Of a stretch of 23,242 bases of DNA, positions 15,276 through 23,213 are shown piece after piece. Origin of the DNA: CAMCXT01 sp046302715 (lineage in GTDB: Bacteria; Bacteroidota; Bacteroidia; M30B66); contig JBKCHQ010000232.1 in the NCBI GenBank assembly GCA_046302715.1, positions 1-23,242 of the forward strand. Reading direction: 5' to 3'. Within the stretch, counting starts at the first letter, position 1. Every line of letters begins with the position of its first letter. The position numbers were made by a program, and so were the translations under genes. The notes beneath the pieces are model-generated. The model did not search any database. It was not told where the DNA came from and saw only the letters and a program-made list of their open reading frames with translations.

Positions 15276-17912
15276 TTGAAAACTACACAAAAAAACAACA
15301 GTAAGCCGGTGGCCGAAACGCCCCTTATGAAGCAATACAACGAGATAAAAGCTAAATATCCCGATGCCTTGCTACTGTTTCGTGTAGGCGATTTTTATGA
15401 AACTTTTGGAGGTGATGCGGTTAAAGCATCCTCCATTTTAGGCATTGTGTTAACTAAACGGGCAAATGGGGCAGCCGCTTCGGTTGAGCTTGCCGGGTTT
15501 CCACATCATGCTTTAGAAACATACCTTCCTAAACTAGTTCGTGCAGGATATCGTGTAGCGGTTTGCGATCAACTCGAAGACCCAAAACTTACCAAAACGA
15601 TTGTAAAAAGAGGTGTTACCGAACTAGTTACCCCGGGCTTGGTAAGCTCCGACAAACTTCTTGATCAGCAAAGCAACCATTTTCTTTGTGCCCTGTATCA
15701 GCATAAAGATCGTTTTGGAGCCGCTTTTCTCGACCACTCTACAGGCGAATTTCTCGTTACAGAAGGTTCGCGCGATACCGTTTTTAAACTCATCCATCAT
15801 TTTCAACCCGGCGAGGTGCTGCTCGCACGACCTCAGGCGTCATCGCTAAAAGAGGCTTTATCCGACCGGTATTTTGTTTATCAGCTCGACGATTGGGTAT
15901 TTCAGGAAGATTACGGCAAAGGATTATTGCTTACGCAGTTTCAAACCACTTCCCTAAAAGGCTTTGGAATAGATGCCATGCAACTTGCAACGATTACTGC
16001 CGGAGCGTGTTTGCATTATCTGAAAGATACCAGCCATGAAAAAACCGCACACATTACCTCAGTTTCGCGCATCGATGAGGACCGGTATATGTGGATGGAC
16101 GAATTTACGATTCGAAATCTCGAATTGGTGTATAGCCTGCATCCTCAAGGCAAAAGCTTGTTTGATGTGGTTAACAGATGTCAGACACCGATGGGTTCGC
16201 GCTTGTTGAAACGCTGGATAAATCTTCCGCTTAAAGAGCGCAAATCCATTGAAGAGCGATTAGATGCTGTGGATGTGTTTCATAACCACGAAGCCCTGAG
16301 TGCAGAATTTGGTGAAATGCTCAAGACAGTCGGCGATTTGGAGCGTTTGGCGGCTAAAGCAGCTGTACAACGTATACAACCCCGCGAAATACTCGCTTTA
16401 AAGCGGGCTTTGGAAGTAGTAACGCCTTTAAAGGTTAAAGCCCTCGAAATCGAAGATGCGCTAATAAACCGCATCGCCGATCAGCTGCAACCCTGCGAAC
16501 TGCTGGTAGATAGTATTCAAAAGCAAATGGTGGCCGATCCACCCGTTGCCTTGCACAAAGGCGATGTTGTGGCCTCGGGAGTGGATGCAGAGTTAGACGA
16601 ACTTCGTTCTATTAAACTGCATGGTAAGGAGTTTTTACTCAGCATCCAGCAGCGTGAATCGGAGCGCACAGGGATTGGCTCCCTAAAAATTTCATACAAC
16701 AATGTTTTTGGCTATTACCTCGAAGTTACCAATGCCCATAAGGACAAGGTGCCCTCAGACTGGATTCGAAAACAAACCCTCGTTAATGCCGAGCGTTATA
16801 TTACGCCAGAGATTAAAGAATTTGAGGAAAAAATACTGGGAGCCGAAGAAAAAATAGCCCGCATTGAAGCCCGCATCTATTCCGAACTGGTTGCGGCCAT
16901 TACCGAGTATATACAGGCTATACAGCTTAATGCATTTTTATTAGCCCAACTCGATTGTTTACTCAATTTTGCCAGTATTGCCAAAGCGTTTAATTATTGC
17001 AAGCCTAGCATTAACGAAACTTTTGCGCTCACCATTAAAAACGGACGGCATCCCGTAATTGAACATCAATTGCCTGAAGGAACTGAATATGTAGCCAATA
17101 ATATTGAAACCGACTCAATATCGCAGCAAATACTCATGATTACAGGACCCAACATGTCGGGTAAATCGGCATTGCTCAGGCAAACGGCATTAATCTGCAT
17201 TCTAGCACAAATGGGTTCTTTTGTGCCCGCCGAGGGTGCAGAAATAGGCATTGTAGATAAGATATTTACTCGGGTTGGCGCATCCGATTCACTGTCTACC
17301 GGCGAATCTACCTTCATGGTAGAAATGAACGAAACAGCATCTATCTTAAACAACCTCAGCCAGCGTTCACTCATTCTGCTCGACGAAATTGGCCGCGGTA
17401 CATCTACCTACGACGGACTTTCTATTGCCTGGGCTATTACAGAATATCTGCACGAGAATAAGAAATTTGCACCACGTACTTTATTTGCGACGCATTATCA
17501 CGAGTTAAATGAAATGGCTGGACAATTTGAACGGGTTAAAAATTATCATGTGGCAGTAAAAGAAGTAAATCAAAAGATTCTATTTTTAAGAAAACTAAAA
17601 GAAGGAGGCACCAATCATAGCTTTGGTATTCACGTGGCACGTATGGCAGGGATGCCCCAATCGGTAATAAAACGTGCCGAAGAGGTGCTCGTTGAACTGG
17701 AAAAGCTACGCCAGCATTCGCAATCAAATGAACACAAACCACGAATCAAAAAAACGTCAAAATCGCCGGTGCAACTGAGTTTTTTTCAATTGGATGACCC
17801 CGTGCTTCTTAATGTTAGAGCAGAACTCGAACGTGTAGATGTTAACAACCTCACACCGGTTGAAGCCCTGCTTAAGTTACAGGAAATTAAACGGTTAATT
17901 GGAGTAAATTAA
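15276..17912 (+). CDS. mutS: DNA mismatch repair protein MutS
   Basis: This 878-residue MutS binds mismatched and looped DNA and recruits MutL. The mismatch-wedging motif GDFYETFG lies at residues 38-45 (Phe40, Glu42). The core, lever and clamp domains follow with RNLELVYSLHPQGKSLFDV and SLKISYNNVFGYYLEV. The ATPase carries Walker A GPNMSGKS at 624-631, Walker B LILLDEIGRGTS with Asp703 and Glu704, and FATHYHEL starting at 737. The C-terminal extension contains the usual PVQLSFFQLDD segment seen in Bacteroidota and Firmicutes MutS. The start appears to be TTG at 15276, because the frame has a stop at 15267 and the first ATG (15327) would remove the normal residues before TPLMKQY. No mutL is in the window. 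Confidence 0.97.
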   Translation: MKTTQKNNSKPVAETPLMKQYNEIKAKYPDALLLFRVGDFYETFGGDAVKASSILGIVLTKRANGAAASVELAGFPHHALETYLPKLVRAGYRVAVCDQLEDPKLTKTIVKRGVTELVTPGLVSSDKLLDQQSNHFLCALYQHKDRFGAAFLDHSTGEFLVTEGSRDTVFKLIHHFQPGEVLLARPQASSLKEALSDRYFVYQLDDWVFQEDYGKGLLLTQFQTTSLKGFGIDAMQLATITAGACLHYLKDTSHEKTAHITSVSRIDEDRYMWMDEFTIRNLELVYSLHPQGKSLFDVVNRCQTPMGSRLLKRWINLPLKERKSIEERLDAVDVFHNHEALSAEFGEMLKTVGDLERLAAKAAVQRIQPREILALKRALEVVTPLKVKALEIEDALINRIADQLQPCELLVDSIQKQMVADPPVALHKGDVVASGVDAELDELRSIKLHGKEFLLSIQQRESERTGIGSLKISYNNVFGYYLEVTNAHKDKVPSDWIRKQTLVNAERYITPEIKEFEEKILGAEEKIARIEARIYSELVAAITEYIQAIQLNAFLLAQLDCLLNFASIAKAFNYCKPSINETFALTIKNGRHPVIEHQLPEGTEYVANNIETDSISQQILMITGPNMSGKSALLRQTALICILAQMGSFVPAEGAEIGIVDKIFTRVGASDSLSTGESTFMVEMNETASILNNLSQRSLILLDEIGRGTSTYDGLSIAWAITEYLHENKKFAPRTLFATHYHELNEMAGQFERVKNYHVAVKEVNQKILFLRKLKEGGTNHSFGIHVARMAGMPQSVIKRAEEVLVELEKLRQHSQSNEHKPRIKKTSKSPVQLSFFQLDDPVLLNVRAELERVDVNNLTPVEALLKLQEIKRLIGVN

Positions 17913-17953
17913 TGACTCAACATAACGCTCCGAAAAACTAGCCTCCCTCCCAC

Positions 17954-18400
17954 CTAATCTTTCTTTCGTTTTTCCTTGAAAAAATCGCTTAACAGTGCCG
18001 CACATTCCATTTCGAGTACGCCACCACTAATTTGGGTAGAAGGGTGAAGGATTTGATTCGACAGACTTGACACGCCACGTTTAAGGTCTTTAGCACCATA
18101 AACGATACGACCAAGCTGGGTCCAGAAGGCGGCACCCGAACACATTACGCAAGGTTCGAGCGTAACGTAGAGCGCACATTCATTGAGGTATTTATTACTG
18201 AGAAACTCAGACGCTGATGTAAAAGCCTGCATTTCGGCATGTGCGGTAAAATCTTTAAGTTGTTCGGTGCGATTAAATGCCCTCGCAATAATGCGGTCGT
18301 TCCAAACAATAACGCATCCTATGGGCACCTCATCGGCAGCAAAAGCTTTTCTGGCCTCTGTTAGCGCCTCTTTCATGTACCGCTCGTCATGCTCTGTCAT
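17954..18400 (-). CDS. tadA: tRNA-specific adenosine deaminase TadA
   Basis: This 148-residue zinc deaminase converts adenosine 34 of tRNA-Arg(ACG) to inosine. The zinc site is complete: HAE at residues 54-56 and PCVMC at 83-87 give His54, the proton-shuttling Glu56, Cys84 and Cys87. DEVPIGCVIV at 23-32, the Asn43 region NRTEQLKDFTAHAEMQA and the C-terminal LLSDFFKEKR agree with TadA rather than with guanine or cytosine deaminases. The frame stays open to 18463, but the ATG at 18400 gives MTEHDERYM and the normal length. It is convergent with mutS, with 41 bases between stops. It lies 83 bases downstream of the MFS gene and may share its transcript. Confidence 0.92.
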   Translation of the reverse strand: MTEHDERYMKEALTEARKAFAADEVPIGCVIVWNDRIIARAFNRTEQLKDFTAHAEMQAFTSASEFLSNKYLNECALYVTLEPCVMCSGAAFWTQLGRIVYGAKDLKRGVSSLSNQILHPSTQISGGVLEMECAALLSDFFKEKRKKD

Positions 18401-18483
18401 GCCGCTAAAATAGCGAAAAACAAGTGTAGAAGCGGTAATCCCAGTCTGAAGTTGGCGCTTCAATACATGCTCCTTTTTTCAAA

Positions 18484-19794
18484 CTACCTATTGGGCTCTT
18501 CTTTGATGCGCAGCGATAATAAGGCTGCCAAAAGTAAAAGAACACCTCCAATAGTTACGGCGGCTATGCGAGAGCCGTCCAACAGGCCTTCCATAATTTT
18601 TCCAAAAAATACAGAGGCAATAATTTCAGGGATTACAATAAAAAAATTGAAGATACCCATGTAAATACCAATCTTATTTGCCGGCAAACAATCGGTAAGC
18701 ATAGCATACGGCATTGATAAAATGCTGCTCCAGGCTATTCCTACCAAGCCCATGATTAGCAGTAACATCCATGAGGCATTTGACTGAGTAACCCAGTTAA
18801 TAAGAACAAGCCCAAGACCACCTAAGGCAAGAAAGGTAAAATGTGTGGCCTTTTTCCCGATTCGCATGGCTAAAAGCGGAATCAACATCGCTACTAAAAA
18901 GGTTACGATATTTTCAAATGAATACGCCAACCCCGCAAAATTTTGTCCATCCGAATAGGCTTTGCTTCCCGGCGCTCCTCCAAAAATCTCGGATGCCACA
19001 GCAGGCGTGAAATAAAACCACATCAAAAATAAACCTGGCCAGGTTAAAAATTGCACCAAGGCAATTTGGCGCATCTTTAAAGGCATGGTTCGTATGGAGG
19101 AAATAATCTCATTGATGCCGTTTGAAATGCCTTTCGACTTTTGAGCTTCGGAACGCTCCTCTTCGGTTGGCGGATGCTCTTTGGTGGAAAAAACAGTATA
19201 GAGCACAGCTCCCAAAAAAGCGAGCGCACCAATGTAAAAACTCCACTTCACATTATCGGCTACTTGTCCTGCTTCAGCTGTAGATTTTACATGAAACCAA
19301 TTGGTAAAAATCCATGGAAGCGCACTGGCAATTGTTGCCCCTAGACCAATAAAGAAACTCTGCATGCTATATCCACGTGTGCGCTGCTCCTCGGGCAGTT
19401 GATCGGCCACGAAGGCCCTGAAGGGCTCCATGCTTATGTTTATTGAAGAATCAAGCACCCATAACAAGCCCGCGGCCATCCATAAAGTGGATGAATTGGG
19501 CATCACAATAAGACACAACGAACTCAATATAGCCCCAATTAAAAAGTAGGGCCTTCTTCTTCCCCAGCGTGGATGCCAAGTGCGGTCGCTCATATAACCA
19601 ATGATGGGCTGCACTATTAATCCGGTGAGCGGAGCGGCAAGCCATAAGCCCGGAATATCTTCGGGTTTGGCTCCCAGATTTTCATAAATGGAACTCATAT
19701 TCGCCATTTGCAGGCCCCAGCCAAACTGGATGCCCATAAATCCGAAACTCATGTTCCAAATTTGCCAAAAAGACAATTTCTGCTTTTGCATCAT
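18484..19794 (-). CDS. SLC45-type MFS sugar transporter (GPH/sucrose-symporter-like)
   Basis: This 436-residue protein has about twelve hydrophobic membrane segments. It matches the glycoside-pentoside-hexuronide/SLC45 branch of the major facilitator superfamily, whose characterised members take up sucrose, maltose or related sugars with protons. The signature loop between TM2 and TM3, GYMSDRTWHPRWGRRRPY, lies at residues 66-83. FGWGLQMANMSSIYENLGA at the N-terminus and MEPFRAFVADQLPEEQRTRGY at the second conserved loop also fit. The frame is open to a GTG at 19815; I chose the ATG at 19794 (another follows at 19791). No glycosidase, SusC/SusD or sugar regulator is adjacent, so the substrate cannot be inferred from context. 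Confidence 0.92.
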   Translation of the reverse strand: MMQKQKLSFWQIWNMSFGFMGIQFGWGLQMANMSSIYENLGAKPEDIPGLWLAAPLTGLIVQPIIGYMSDRTWHPRWGRRRPYFLIGAILSSLCLIVMPNSSTLWMAAGLLWVLDSSINISMEPFRAFVADQLPEEQRTRGYSMQSFFIGLGATIASALPWIFTNWFHVKSTAEAGQVADNVKWSFYIGALAFLGAVLYTVFSTKEHPPTEEERSEAQKSKGISNGINEIISSIRTMPLKMRQIALVQFLTWPGLFLMWFYFTPAVASEIFGGAPGSKAYSDGQNFAGLAYSFENIVTFLVAMLIPLLAMRIGKKATHFTFLALGGLGLVLINWVTQSNASWMLLLIMGLVGIAWSSILSMPYAMLTDCLPANKIGIYMGIFNFFIVIPEIIASVFFGKIMEGLLDGSRIAAVTIGGVLLLLAALLSLRIKEEPNR

Positions 19795-19799
19795 AGCAT

Positions 19800-19816
19800 C
19801 GTGTATTATTGACACG
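19800..19816. promoter_or_regulatory. Short inverted repeat upstream of the MFS transporter
   Basis: CGTGT and ACACG arms of five bases flank a seven-base centre, directly before the transporter ATG (six bases away). It could be an operator or a 5'-leader hairpin, but arms this short also arise by chance. Confidence 0.2.
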
Positions 19817-19837
19817 CAAAATACAAAAGTGCTTCAA

Positions 19838-19845
19838 CAAAAATA
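19838..19845 (-). promoter_or_regulatory. Candidate -7 box for the MFS transporter
   Basis: The minus strand reads TATTTTTG, an exact TAnnTTTG match, about 43 bases upstream of the chosen ATG and within the 176-base gap after the MoxR gene. No -33 TTTG is visible at the standard spacing. Placed here, transcription would begin near 19830 and the inverted repeat at 19800-19816 would lie in the 5' leader. The rest of the gap (19846-19970) shows nothing further that I can recognise. Confidence 0.35.
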
Positions 19846-19970
19846 CTTTCGAATAAAATTGTTGCGCATTCCCTTTCCTACAATAGTTTCACGGAATAAA
19901 AAGCATATAAGCGCCCCGTCAGATATTAAGAGCAGAATACAGGCCGTAAAATATTTAAGCTACCGATTTA

Positions 19971-20942
19971 TTATTCCATCAAGGAATTAATAATCAATTC
20001 AACGCTTAATCCTTCGGCTTCGGCTTTGTAATTTCTAATGATGCGGTGGCGCAAAATGGCTGTAGCTACGGCATTTACATCCTCCATATCGGGAGAGTAC
20101 TTTCCGTGGATGGCTGCATGACACTTGGCCCCCAGAACGAGGAATTGCGAAGCTCTCGGACCTGCCCCCCATGCTAAATACTTCTTCACGATATCGGGTG
20201 CCATTTCGGAGTTGGCACGCGTCTTAACCGCCAGCCCTACGGCATATTCCAATACTTTATCGGAAACTGGAATGCGGCGTATCAATTCCTGAAAATAAAG
20301 AATTTCGTCGGCCGTAATTACTGCCTTAAGCTCCACATTCACATTTGATGTAGTGCTCTTTACTACTCGAATTTCATCCTGATACTTGGGATAATCCACC
20401 CAAATATTGAACATAAAACGATCGAGTTGGGCTTCAGGTAAAGGATAGGTCCCTTCCTGTTCGATCGGATTTTGGGTGGCTAATACGAAAAATGGATTGC
20501 CCAGTTCGTAGCGCTTGCCGGCAGCCGTTACCGCACGCTCCTGCATGGCTTCGAGCAATGCCGCCTGAGTTTTGGGTGGCGTTCTGTTGATTTCGTCGGC
20601 AAGGATAATATTGGCGAATAAGGGGCCTTTGATGAAACGAAACTGACGACTTTCATCGAGAATTTCAGTACCCACAATATCAGAAGGCATTAAGTCGGGC
20701 GTAAACTGAATGCGGTTATACTCCAATCCGAGCACTCTGGAGATGGTAGTAACCAATAGTGTTTTAGCCAAGCCGGGCACGCCAACAAGGAGGCAATGGC
20801 CTCTGCTGAAAATAGAAATTAGTACGTCCCTAACTACTTCGTCCTGACCAATAACCACCTTGCCAATTTCTGAACTTAGCAGTTCGTATTTTTTTCTCAA
20901 GGCATCGATGCCTTCCACATCAGAATTGTATGAACTATTCAT
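19971..20942 (-). CDS. MoxR-family AAA+ ATPase
   Basis: This 323-residue MoxR ATPase is a chaperone-like AAA+ protein that usually works with von Willebrand A-domain partners in the maturation of enzymes or envelope complexes. Walker A GVPGLAKT lies at residues 54-61 and Walker B ILADEINR at 113-120. Sensor 1 ATQNPIEQEGTYPLPEAQLDRF follows at about 155-176, with the C-terminal lid containing WGAGPRASQFL. The frame extends to a TTG at 20981 that would overlap the foldase gene by 16 bases. The ATG at 20942 is preferred, leaving 23 bases after the upstream stop. The DUF58 and vWA (BatA/BatB-like) genes that often follow MoxR are absent; a transporter comes next instead. Co-transcription with the two SurA-like genes suggests an envelope role. 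Confidence 0.92.
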   Translation of the reverse strand: MNSSYNSDVEGIDALRKKYELLSSEIGKVVIGQDEVVRDVLISIFSRGHCLLVGVPGLAKTLLVTTISRVLGLEYNRIQFTPDLMPSDIVGTEILDESRQFRFIKGPLFANIILADEINRTPPKTQAALLEAMQERAVTAAGKRYELGNPFFVLATQNPIEQEGTYPLPEAQLDRFMFNIWVDYPKYQDEIRVVKSTTSNVNVELKAVITADEILYFQELIRRIPVSDKVLEYAVGLAVKTRANSEMAPDIVKKYLAWGAGPRASQFLVLGAKCHAAIHGKYSPDMEDVNAVATAILRHRIIRNYKAEAEGLSVELIINSLME

Positions 20943-20965
20943 AGGTATGAGTTTTTCTGAATTAT

Positions 20966-22321
20966 TTATTGGGTCGTCCAATCGTTAATAAAATTACAAT
21001 TTTGAAATTCACCATCAATTTTAACAAAGAATGATTTGCGCTTGCGTGTAATCCAGTCGCGAACCATTTTTTCGCGCTTTTCGTTTTCGGCGGCACTTTG
21101 AATGCGCTGATAGTCGTCCTGCAAGTTGGCTACATGCGGTTCGGTGCGCGATTTAAGCATTACAATTCGGTAGGCCTCTTTTTTTTCTCCCGAACGCACC
21201 ATAACCGGTTCTGAAATTTCACCAATTTTAAGTTTATCGACAACAAAAAATAAACTTTGGTCTAACTGCGAAATTTCAAAAAACGTTGATCCTGTGGCAG
21301 CATTCACCATCAATCCACCGTTGTTTTTACTATCCGCATCGTCAGAAAACAATCCGGCGGCTTCTTCAAATGAAATACTTCCCAAACGTATGGCCTGCAA
21401 CAAACTATCGAGCTTTATTCGGCCACGGTCTAAATCATCGGCAGAAGCTTTGGGAGCCATTAAAATATGTCTCACATTAATCATTTCGCCTCGCCGCTCT
21501 ATAAGCTGAATTATGTGATAGCCGTACATCGATTCGATGACAGGCGAAATTTCTTTTCCCTTAAGCTGGAAAGCAGCGGCTTCGAATTCGGGCACAAGAT
21601 CGCCCCTGCTTACAAAACCGAGTTCGCCACCTTTAGCGGCAGAGCCAATATCTTCGGAATAAAATGCTGCCATTGAAGCAAAGCTTTTTCCATCAATGAT
21701 GCGCTGTCGAATATCGGATAACTCTTTTCGTACCCGCTCTTTTTCCACCACATTAACAGGAGGTTTAATTAATATTTGAGCCACCTGAATTTCGCTTTCT
21801 ACATAAGGAAGACTGTCTTTTGGAATCTCATTGTAGAACTTTTTAACCTCGGCGGGCGATACCTTTACCTCGCCCGCAATTTTTGATTGCATTTGCTGAA
21901 TCAGCAGTTGCTCTTTGATGCGATCCCTGAAGTCGGTTTTAATTTGAGAGATGCTCTTTCCAAGGTAATTTTCGAGCTCTTCAACCGAACCAATCTGTGC
22001 CACAAAATATCTTATTTTCTTATCGAGTTCGGCCTCAACCTGCACATCGGTAACGGTAACACTGTCTTTCTCGGCCTGATTTAAAAGCAATTTCTGCAGA
22101 ATTAAATCTTCGAGAACAATACAGGGCGAAATACTGTCTTTGGATTCTGATTGACTTTTAAGTTGCTCCACCTGTGCGTTTACCTCCGATAATAAAATGG
22201 CTTTATCGCCCACCGTTGCCGCAACCTTGTCGATAAGCACAGGCTTTCCGGTCTGAGCCATTAATAATATGCCGTTGCAACAGCTAAGGAGCAGGAGCAA
22301 ATAGTTCAGCGTCTTTTTCAT
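20966..22321 (-). CDS. SurA-type periplasmic peptidyl-prolyl isomerase/chaperone with two PpiC domains
   Basis: This 451-residue exported foldase helps outer-membrane proteins fold. A signal peptide covers about residues 1-22 (two lysines, a leucine-rich core and cleavage after LLMA). The SurA N-terminal helical domain follows (VDKVAATVGDKAILLSEV-like start at 29-48, to about 170). Parvulin domain 1 spans about 176-278, with SEIQVAQILI, YSEDIGSAAKGGELGF and YGYHIIQL. Domain 2 spans about 281-390, starting INVRHILM and with FSDDADSKNNGGLM. This is the same architecture as E. coli SurA. Its ATG lies inside the preceding lipoprotein gene (38-base overlap), which implies translational coupling. 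The MoxR gene follows closely. Confidence 0.93.
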   Translation of the reverse strand: MKKTLNYLLLLLSCCNGILLMAQTGKPVLIDKVAATVGDKAILLSEVNAQVEQLKSQSESKDSISPCIVLEDLILQKLLLNQAEKDSVTVTDVQVEAELDKKIRYFVAQIGSVEELENYLGKSISQIKTDFRDRIKEQLLIQQMQSKIAGEVKVSPAEVKKFYNEIPKDSLPYVESEIQVAQILIKPPVNVVEKERVRKELSDIRQRIIDGKSFASMAAFYSEDIGSAAKGGELGFVSRGDLVPEFEAAAFQLKGKEISPVIESMYGYHIIQLIERRGEMINVRHILMAPKASADDLDRGRIKLDSLLQAIRLGSISFEEAAGLFSDDADSKNNGGLMVNAATGSTFFEISQLDQSLFFVVDKLKIGEISEPVMVRSGEKKEAYRIVMLKSRTEPHVANLQDDYQRIQSAAENEKREKMVRDWITRKRKSFFVKIDGEFQNCNFINDWTTQ

Positions 22322-23141
22322 TTAATGCTTCGTTGTAAACATCGGTTTGCATCTGTTCAATAAGCTTTATTTTACGCTTATTTAAAATAATGCTTCTGAT
22401 GTTATTGCGTTCAAAACTTAGGGGGGCTTTCGATTCCTTTACCATAAAGCCGGTTACCTTAACCAGGTATCGATATTCTTCATCGTTAAAATCGAGCAGG
22501 CGTTTATCGTTGTTAAAATCGTCGGATGAATAATCTTCCAGGGGTATCTCTTTAATCACATCATCAAGCAAAAGCCAATTGGCATCGTCCAAAACATAAT
22601 TTACTGCATAGGTTTTGCAAAACTCCTCCAATTTAATCCGCTCAGCCTTACCGGTGCTGTTAAACCAAGTTGCTACTTTATCGGCACTGGGTGTATTTGC
22701 AGGTAGCTTGATGTATTTCAGGCGAATGATGTTGTTTTTAAGCTCGAAATTTCCAGGATACTTCTTATAATATTCTTCGATTTGCGCATCATTAACAATG
22801 GTATCGAGTTTCTGCCGAATAAGTTCGCGCTCGTAGGCATATATGAGCAGCGACTTGCGATAATCGTCGAGCTGCTGCTGAACGTCTTTTTGTTCCTCGG
22901 TAAGATTATTTTCGGCCCTGTATAGCACCAGCGTAGATTTAATCCACTGTTTTATGTACTCTGCAGCAATTTGAGCGCTGTCTTTGGGCGATGCCCCAAA
23001 TGGAATGGCTTTATTCACTTCTGAGCGAGAAAGGTAGGAATCGTACACCCGTGCCACATACTGCGATGCATCGACACTTTCGGAGCATGCAGATAAAAAG
23101 CAAAGCGAAACGAATGCACAGTAAACTAAAATTTTGACCAT
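22284..23141 (-). CDS. SurA-N-like lipoprotein with degenerate parvulin domain
   Basis: This 285-residue predicted lipoprotein has a short signal peptide with Lys3 and lipobox LSAC (Cys19). The next 130 residues are charged helices like the SurA N-terminal chaperone domain (SRSEVNKAIPFG, KSTLVLYRAENNLTEEQKDV, DAQIEEYYKKYPGNFEL). Residues from about 136 on look like a worn parvulin fold: IIRLKYIKLP matches the first strand and YRYLVKVTGF the last, but the glycine-rich GGxLGxF centre is missing. A long final helix resembles the segment that follows PpiC in relatives. I infer an outer-membrane-anchored chaperone partner of the downstream foldase without isomerase activity. It heads the operon, and its stop lies 38 bases inside the next gene. 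Confidence 0.82.
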   Translation of the reverse strand: MVKILVYCAFVSLCFLSACSESVDASQYVARVYDSYLSRSEVNKAIPFGASPKDSAQIAAEYIKQWIKSTLVLYRAENNLTEEQKDVQQQLDDYRKSLLIYAYERELIRQKLDTIVNDAQIEEYYKKYPGNFELKNNIIRLKYIKLPANTPSADKVATWFNSTGKAERIKLEEFCKTYAVNYVLDDANWLLLDDVIKEIPLEDYSSDDFNNDKRLLDFNDEEYRYLVKVTGFMVKESKAPLSFERNNIRSIILNKRKIKLIEQMQTDVYNEALNEKDAELFAPAP

Positions 23142-23158
23142 TTGATTGCTCAGGGCCT

Positions 23159-23166
23159 CAAAAATA
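23159..23166 (-). promoter_or_regulatory. Candidate -7 box for the SurA-like operon
   Basis: The minus strand reads TATTTTTG, an exact TAnnTTTG match, 17 bases upstream of the lipoprotein ATG. A matching -33 element would fall inside the terminator stem just upstream, and none is seen there. Confidence 0.35.
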
Positions 23167-23203
23167 GATAAAAAAAAGCCCGGGAGTGCATTTGCCCGGG
23201 CTT
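23167..23203 (-). terminator. Intrinsic terminator of the gene entering from the right
   Basis: A nine-base GC-rich stem (AAGCCCGGG at 23176-23184 with CCCGGGCTT at 23195-23203) closes a ten-base loop. On the minus strand it is followed directly by seven T residues, the classic Rho-independent form. It therefore ends a minus-strand transcript coming from beyond the right edge. On the plus strand there is no clean T-run. Confidence 0.85.
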
Positions 23204-23213
23204 CTCATCTCTT

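Noticed and set aside
18429..18461. GAAGCG / CGCTTC inverted repeat between the MFS gene and tadA
   Set aside because: Six-base arms with a 21-base loop and no T-run; too weak to call as a terminator or operator.
20943..20981. TTG-initiated extension of the MoxR protein
   Set aside because: It adds 13 residues that lie outside the AAA+ domain and overlap the foldase gene; the ATG at 20942 is a more natural start.
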